From: JBKQWK01 sp052139595
Lineage (GTDB): Bacteria > Actinomycetota > Thermoleophilia > UBA2241
Direction of reading: 5' to 3'
DNA length: 18,692 nucleotides
NCBI GenBank assembly: GCA_052139595.1
Contig: JBKQWK010000027.1
Location: forward strand, 1 to 18,692
The notes below the pieces were generated by a model, which had not been told where the DNA came from, did no database searches, and saw nothing but the letters and a program-made list of their open reading frames with translations. The translations under genes were made by a program, and so were the position numbers. Below, piece by piece: positions 14,331 through 18,692 of this stretch (positions are counted from its first letter, which is position 1; every line of letters starts with the position of its first letter).

Positions 14331-15503
14331 GTGGCGAACAAAAGAACCAGGGCAAAACCACGCGGTAAGCGACGCCCGTGGCGGCTCACCCTGCTTGTCC
14401 TCGTCTTGGTCGCGCTCGCCGTCGCAGCGGTCGGCAGCCACGACAGCACGAAGTCTGCGTCGACGCCGCCAGCAGTGCAGGCCGTCCAAACCGCGGCTGC
14501 CAGCCAGACGCCGTCCGCCCCGACGGCCTCCCGCAAGCCATCCGCCAAGGCCTCGCCCGCCAAGCACAGCTCCGCCGGCAAAGCGACCGGTTCGCAGCGG
14601 TCGACAGCGAGTCTTTCGCTGTTCACCGAGCCCAACGCCGGGCCACAGCCGCTCTACGCCCTGCTTGGTTCGGCCCGGCATAGTCTCGACATGGTCATCT
14701 ACGAACTCGAAGACAACCGGGCCTGCGCTGTCCTGGCGGCCGACGCCGCTCGGGGCGTACGTGTGCGGGTGATGCTCGATCACCGTTTCATTGGCCGTTA
14801 CAACGAGGCTGCGTTCAGCTATCTGGCTCATCACGGTGTGGCCGTGCGCTGGGCGCCGTCACGCTTTGACTTGACGCACGAAAAGGCGATCGTCGTCGAC
14901 AATCGCCTGGCCGCCATCATGACCCTCAATCTGACGGCCCGCTACTACGACTCAACGCGAGATTTCGCCCTCCTCGACCGTACCAGCGCCGACGTGGCCG
15001 CCATCGAGGCAACGTTCAGCAGCGACTGGTCGGGCGGCTCAAGTGTGAGCACGGCAAGCCACGCTCTGGTCTGGAGTCCCGGCGCCGAACAGACGCTCGT
15101 CAGCCTCATCGCGTCGGCGCGCCATTCGCTGCTGATCGAAAACGAAGAGATGAAAGACAGCGCCATCATCACAGCCCTCGAGGTCAGCGCCCGGCGCGGT
15201 GTACGGGTTGAAGTCGTGATGACGCGCGCGACGGAGTGGTCGCGCGCGTTCAGCGCCCTGAGCAAAGCCGGCGTCACGGTGCGCACCTATGCCGCCTCCG
15301 CGCCACTCTACATTCACGCCAAAGTCATCGTCGTCGATGGCGGCTTCAGCGGCGAGCGTGTCTTCGTCGGCTCGCAGAACTTCTCCGTCACCTCGCTCTC
15401 GTACAACCGCGAGCTGGGCATCATCACCGCGGCGCCAACGATCGTCAGCAGTGTCGCGACAGTCGTGCGCAGCGACGCCGCCAGTGCCACCTTGTGGCGA
15501 TGA
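14331..15503 (+). CDS. Phospholipase D-superfamily protein with two HKD motifs, exported or membrane-anchored
   Basis: PLD enzymes act on phosphodiesters (phospholipids, cardiolipin synthesis, nucleic acids) by pairing two HxKxxxxD motifs. Both are intact: HEKAIVVD (His183) and HAKVIVVD (His329), the second followed by FVGSQNFS. Upstream of each is the usual hydrophobic core (ARHSLDMVIYELED; ARHSLLIENEEMKD). The N terminus has basic residues then a hydrophobic stretch (LTLLVLVLVALAVAAVG) and an Ala/Ser/Pro linker (about 35-85), so the catalytic part is probably outside the membrane. The GTG at 14331 has GGGGAG 5 bases upstream. At 390 residues it resembles secreted PLD-like proteins more than cardiolipin synthases, which carry two N-terminal helices. 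Whether it cuts lipid or nucleic acid is undecidable from sequence. It shares strand and export features with the transpeptidase. Confidence 0.9.
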   Translation: MANKRTRAKPRGKRRPWRLTLLVLVLVALAVAAVGSHDSTKSASTPPAVQAVQTAAASQTPSAPTASRKPSAKASPAKHSSAGKATGSQRSTASLSLFTEPNAGPQPLYALLGSARHSLDMVIYELEDNRACAVLAADAARGVRVRVMLDHRFIGRYNEAAFSYLAHHGVAVRWAPSRFDLTHEKAIVVDNRLAAIMTLNLTARYYDSTRDFALLDRTSADVAAIEATFSSDWSGGSSVSTASHALVWSPGAEQTLVSLIASARHSLLIENEEMKDSAIITALEVSARRGVRVEVVMTRATEWSRAFSALSKAGVTVRTYAASAPLYIHAKVIVVDGGFSGERVFVGSQNFSVTSLSYNRELGIITAAPTIVSSVATVVRSDAASATLWR

Positions 15504-15506
15504 GCC

Positions 15507-15518
15507 TGTTGGCCAACA
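15507..15518. other. 12-bp palindrome in the convergent PLD/M20 gap
   Basis: TGTTGGCCAACA lies in the 28-base gap between the PLD stop and the M20 stop. It is a perfect palindrome with no T-run on either side. It could help end both messages, but nothing else supports a function. Confidence 0.2.
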
Positions 15519-15531
15519 CGTGCCGTAGCGC

Positions 15532-16842
15532 TCAGTCGGCCACGCCGCACCAGCGCATTAACAGCAACGCGACGGCGGCGGCGTAGTCGGTCAGGTCGTC
15601 CACCGGCACGTACTCATCGACAGCGTGGGCTTGGGCAAGCCGACCGGGGCCGAAAGAGACGGTCGGCGTGCGACCAAGCAGCGTAAAGGTGGCGGCATCG
15701 TGCCAGGAATCAAGGCCGGCGATCATGCCGCGGCGACCACGATCAGCAGCGGCGCCCAGAGCCATGCCGATAATCTCGTGGTCGAGGGCAACTTCGGCCG
15801 GTGGACAGTCATCGATCCACTGCCAGCTGGGCGGATGTTCGGCCAGCCAGGGATCAACGCCGGCGGCGGCTACCCAGGCCATGACCTCATCATGCACCAG
15901 GCTGCCGGTGCCGGCCGCATCGACACGCGCCGGCAGGTACTCAACATCGCAGATTACCTCACACGACTCGGGATAGGTGACGCTCCAGGTGCCGCCCCTG
16001 ATAATGGTCGGCACAATCCCGCCGGGACTAAGCAGGGCATGCTGCTGATCGGGCCGCGACCGCCACACGTCGCGCAAGCAGCTCATCGATTCGATCAAGG
16101 GCAGTGCTTTTTCGATGGCGTTCACGGCGCCGCCCTCCTGCCAGGGCGGTTGCGGCATCTCAGCGTGGCCGGCGCGCCCACGAACCGTGAGAACACCGGT
16201 GGTCGTGCCCCGGCAGGCGGCAAAGACGTCAAAGTCGGTCGGTTCGGCACAAATACCGGCGTCAGCCCTGACGCCGTGCTGTACCGCCGCCCAGCCACCA
16301 ACACCGGACGATTCCTCATCCGTGTTGCTGCATACGATTGCATCACCGCGCAAGTGAACGCCGGCGCGGTGCAATGCTTCGACGGCAAACACGAGCGCCG
16401 CCAGACCGCCCTTCATGTCGCAGGAGCCACGACCATAGAGGCGGCCATCACGAACCTGGGCGCGAAAAGGATCGCTCGCCCATTGACCGCGGGGAGCCAC
16501 GTCGACTGCGTCCACGTGGCCGTTGAGGAGCAGACTGCGGCCGCTGCCGCTGCCGGCCACCCGCCCCACAAGCTGCGGCCGCCCACGAAAGTCGAGTTCG
16601 GCAGCGACGTACGGGTGACCGGACCCGAGCGGCTCTGGCTCCCACAGCTCGGTCGCGGCGCCAGCACCGCGCAGCCGCGCCGCGAGAATGCGCTGCAGTC
16701 TCTCTTCATCACGAGCCGGCTCGCCCGGGTCACGTGCCGTGGTATCACAGGCAATCAGCTCACCGACGAGCGCGACCAGCTCAGCAGCGCCAGCGTGAAC
16801 CTCGGCCACAGCCTTCTCTTCCCGCTTGGAGTGCAGGTCCAT
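15532..16842 (-). CDS. M20-family metallopeptidase/deacylase (ArgE/DapE-like)
   Basis: This family removes N-acyl groups or cleaves short peptides with a two-zinc site. The expected ligands are all visible: GHVDAVD (His109), GRGSCDMKGG (Asp142), NTDEESSG (catalytic Glu176 and metal Glu177), CAEPTD (Glu200) and the C-terminal AQAHAVDEYV His. The dimerisation domain, beginning CRGTTTGVLTVRGRAGHAEMP, is also present. The 436 residues match the ArgE/DapE/YgeY-type size. ATG 16842 is chosen because GGAGG (16851-16855) is 8 bases upstream; an in-frame GTG at 16857 overlaps that ribosome site. It follows the GAPDH gene on the same strand after about 66 bases. Possible substrates include acetylornithine, succinyl-diaminopimelate or a dipeptide. 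No biosynthetic neighbour decides among them. Confidence 0.92.
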   Translation of the reverse strand: MDLHSKREEKAVAEVHAGAAELVALVGELIACDTTARDPGEPARDEERLQRILAARLRGAGAATELWEPEPLGSGHPYVAAELDFRGRPQLVGRVAGSGSGRSLLLNGHVDAVDVAPRGQWASDPFRAQVRDGRLYGRGSCDMKGGLAALVFAVEALHRAGVHLRGDAIVCSNTDEESSGVGGWAAVQHGVRADAGICAEPTDFDVFAACRGTTTGVLTVRGRAGHAEMPQPPWQEGGAVNAIEKALPLIESMSCLRDVWRSRPDQQHALLSPGGIVPTIIRGGTWSVTYPESCEVICDVEYLPARVDAAGTGSLVHDEVMAWVAAAGVDPWLAEHPPSWQWIDDCPPAEVALDHEIIGMALGAAADRGRRGMIAGLDSWHDAATFTLLGRTPTVSFGPGRLAQAHAVDEYVPVDDLTDYAAAVALLLMRWCGVAD

Positions 16843-16873
16843 CGGCGGCACCTCCACGACACTTCACCTTTGC

Positions 16874-16891
16874 CGGGCCGCATGCGGCCCG
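16874..16891. repeat. 18-bp perfect palindrome between the GAPDH and M20 genes
   Basis: CGGGCCGCATGCGGCCCG reads identically on both strands and sits in the 66-base gap between the GAPDH stop (16909) and the M20 start. On the minus strand it is followed by GCAAAGGTG rather than T residues, so it is not a standard terminator. A stem in the message could reduce readthrough or stabilise the GAPDH transcript; a dimeric DNA-binding protein site is the alternative. Confidence 0.5.
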
Positions 16892-16908
16892 ACCATCGTT
16901 ACCGCGAT

Positions 16909-18156
16909 CTACATGCTCTTCGCCAGGCGCGTCGTCAGCTCGCCCAGCCGATAGGTGTAGCTGCCCATCTCGTTGTCGTACCAGCCGAAGATCTTGACGT
17001 GAGTGAGCGGCACCCTCACCGTGTCAGACGGCGCGCCTGCCTCAGGTCCTGCCCCGACACCGGGCGACGGCAGCCTGAGTTCCATAAAGCCGGTGCGGGT
17101 GTGGGTTTCTGCCCCTTCGATAACCACGGCCGCGTTTTCGCCCAGGATGTCCGCGGAGACGTTCTGCTCATCGCTGTACTTGAGCAGGTCGCGCGCCTCG
17201 CCCTGCGCGGCTTCCTGATAAATCGCGTTGATTGCTTCACGTTCCACCGAGACGGTGCCGTCTGGCTGGGCCTCGCTCTGAAAAGTCACGTTCAGGATGA
17301 TGAGACTCACACTGGCCGTCGGCACCCGTACCGAATCGGCCATGAAGCCAATGCGGCCGATCTCGGGCATCACCTGTTCCAAGGCCGCGGCCGCGTTCGT
17401 CGACGTGAGGACCACGTTACCCAGGGCACCGCGAGTTTTGCGCAAATCGGTAGCGCCGGCAGCAGGGACGGAGTCCAGCAGTGGCTGCGAGTTGGTAACC
17501 GCGTGCACGGTGCTCATGCCGGCAGTGATCATGTTGCGCGTCAGGTCGCGCTCGAGCAGCGGCCGCATCATGTGCGCCAGAGCCGTCGTCGTGCACGACG
17601 CCGCCGACACGAGTTTGTGTTTGGCCGGATCAAACTGATAGTCGTTGATCCCGTGTATGAGAATCGCCGCATCGTCGGGCAGCGGGAGTCCCTTCTGCTT
17701 GCTCTTGAACGGAGAGCTTTGCACGACCGTGCGCGCGCCGGCGGCCAGGTGACCGCGCAGCGCCCCTTTCGCCGCATCGGGCTCCGCATGAGGATCACGA
17801 AAGGTGCCGGTGCACTCCACCACCAGCGCGACCCCGTGGTCTCGCCAGGGGATGTCTTTGGGATCGCGCGCCGCCCGCAGAATGACGATCTCCTTGCCAT
17901 AGGCCGTGATGAGGCCGCGCTCTTCGTCCACGACCTGCATGTTGCGCACCCCTGACTGCCCGTAGAGAAAACGGTGCAAGGGGCCGTACGTACTGTCCTT
18001 GGCGATGTACTCGACAACCGACCCCAGTGAGGTTCCCACCGGCCGGCCAACGTTGACCACAAAGCGGTCAAAATCGTCACGCCCGAGGTGATACCAGAGC
18101 ACCAGTTTGCCGATGCGACCCAGCCCGTTGATCCCCAGTGTCCGCTGCCCACCCAT
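16909..18156 (-). CDS. Long atypical glyceraldehyde-3-phosphate dehydrogenase
   Basis: GAPDH oxidises glyceraldehyde 3-phosphate to 1,3-bisphosphoglycerate in glycolysis. The core is clear: TLGINGLGRIGK Rossmann motif, KDSTYGPLH, VECTGTF, catalytic SAASCTTTALAH (Cys188), STVHAVTNSQ (His218), RGALGN, SVRVPTASVS and WYDNEMGSYTYRLGEL. At 415 residues it is about 80 longer than usual. The extra length lies before the Cys and in a Gly/Pro-rich insert (PSPGVGAGPEAGAPSD) near the C terminus. Where NAD-type enzymes have Asn-Asp after the second beta strand, this one reads NVGR (35-38): the Asp is Val, with Arg two residues on, a change associated with NADP use. An in-frame stop immediately upstream fixes the ATG at 18156 as the first possible ATG; the ribosome site is weak. 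It is divergent from the gene at 18367. Confidence 0.9.
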   Translation of the reverse strand: MGGQRTLGINGLGRIGKLVLWYHLGRDDFDRFVVNVGRPVGTSLGSVVEYIAKDSTYGPLHRFLYGQSGVRNMQVVDEERGLITAYGKEIVILRAARDPKDIPWRDHGVALVVECTGTFRDPHAEPDAAKGALRGHLAAGARTVVQSSPFKSKQKGLPLPDDAAILIHGINDYQFDPAKHKLVSAASCTTTALAHMMRPLLERDLTRNMITAGMSTVHAVTNSQPLLDSVPAAGATDLRKTRGALGNVVLTSTNAAAALEQVMPEIGRIGFMADSVRVPTASVSLIILNVTFQSEAQPDGTVSVEREAINAIYQEAAQGEARDLLKYSDEQNVSADILGENAAVVIEGAETHTRTGFMELRLPSPGVGAGPEAGAPSDTVRVPLTHVKIFGWYDNEMGSYTYRLGELTTRLAKSM

Positions 18157-18366
18157 GGCTCACGCTCACTTCCTTGTCGCTTGGTCGACAGTCGGCCCGC
18201 TCGGCCCATTGGTGAGCCCGGGCATCCCCGTCTGCCACCATGTTGGTCGTGTGTCAGCGTATCTTACGACATGGTCGGCCGCCGGCCGATTTCGCCCAGC
18301 TGGCCAACTTGGGCAAACACCGACGCCTGTGCCTTTCTCCCTCGTCAAGGTATCATTCGTTTCACT

Positions 18367-18692
18367 ATGGCAACGGCGGAACTGCCCTTTGACTCAGAGG
18401 CCCTGCGCGCCAATCTGGCGAGCACCGCCCAGACGGTGGTCGTACCTGAACGCTACCTGCCGCTCATACAAGCGGTCGACGGCTTCTATGGAGTGCGTGC
18501 ATCGCTCACCGAGACCCTGAGCGAATACTTCCACAGCTTTCGCAATGTCGACTTGCTCGTCGATGGCTTCCAGACCATCCTGCTGCGCAACTGGGCCTAC
18601 TTCGAGCGCGCCGAGAATCGGGCCGACCTGTTCGCCCTGTTGGCCGAACTGGTGATCAGACTGCTTGACGAGCCTCTGACCACGACTCAGTC
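18367..18692 (+). CDS. Partial gene, unidentified (N-terminal about 108 residues)
   Basis: An uninterrupted frame from the ATG at 18367 runs off the window: MATAELPFDSEAL... continuing through VPERYLPLIQAVDGFYGV, LSEYFHSFRNVDLLVDGF and ADLFALLAELVIRLLDE. It looks like a real soluble helical domain. The pattern of a short helical domain with SEYFHSFRN loosely recalls the N terminus of large PEP-synthase/PEP-pyruvate-binding proteins, but I cannot confirm this from 108 residues. No ribosome site precedes the ATG. A TATCAT -10-like hexamer (18351-18356) lies 10 bases upstream, which would give a very short leader. It shares a 210-base divergent intergenic region with the GAPDH gene. Confidence 0.6.
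   Translation, partial: MATAELPFDSEALRANLASTAQTVVVPERYLPLIQAVDGFYGVRASLTETLSEYFHSFRNVDLLVDGFQTILLRNWAYFERAENRADLFALLAELVIRLLDEPLTTTQ

Noticed and set aside
15625..17955. A 776-codon open frame on the plus strand opposite the M20 and GAPDH genes
   Set aside because: It is antisense to two genes with full catalytic motifs. Its translation is Arg/His/Gly-rich with no domain, as expected for a shadow frame in high-GC sequence.

Overview
The window is about 60% GC or slightly more, densely coded, and uses GTG and TTG starts freely alongside clear purine-rich ribosome binding sites. Secreted proteins carry Ser/Pro/Ala-rich linkers, including an L,D-transpeptidase, and one solute-binding protein is anchored by a C-terminal helix. 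There is also an MttB-family methyltransferase and a relic of an Fe-S flavin enoate reductase typical of anaerobes. This fits a high-GC, probably anaerobic or facultative bacterium. A deep-branching actinobacterial lineage is my best guess and Chloroflexota is the main alternative. This is inference, because no marker gene is present. I see no rRNA, tRNA, CRISPR array, insertion sequence or phage gene.

Region 1 (1-3441, plus strand). A sigma70-like promoter precedes a family 5 solute-binding protein, followed without a gap by an MttB-like methyltransferase. The pair looks like a capture-and-demethylate module for a methylated amine. Region 2 (3521-5288) holds a secreted CAP/SCP-domain protein on the minus strand, about 530 bases with no convincing gene, and a small CxxC...CxxC protein on the plus strand. 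Region 3 (5331-7306, minus strand) holds a nitrilase-superfamily amidohydrolase. It is followed by the decayed remains of an old-yellow-enzyme/2,4-dienoyl-CoA reductase-type gene, broken into three frames with large internal deletions.

Region 4 (7557-12588, minus strand) is a compact five-gene efflux and detoxification unit. In transcription order it reads DrrA-like ABC ATPase, ABC-2 permease, TetR repressor, metallo-beta-lactamase-fold hydrolase, and DHA2-type MFS exporter. A good promoter lies upstream. A perfect CGAAAC-N7-GTTTCG inverted repeat sits between promoter and start codon and is a candidate TetR operator. The two pumps and the hydrolase are probably induced together by a toxic ligand sensed by the TetR protein.

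Region 5 (12836-15503, plus strand) encodes two cell-surface proteins: an L,D-transpeptidase with Ig-like and peptidoglycan-binding domains, and a phospholipase D-superfamily protein with two HKD motifs. Region 6 (15532-18156, minus strand) encodes an unusually long GAPDH whose NAD-selecting Asp is replaced, followed by an M20 metallopeptidase/deacylase, with an 18-bp perfect palindrome between them. A plus-strand gene starting at 18367 runs off the end of the window.
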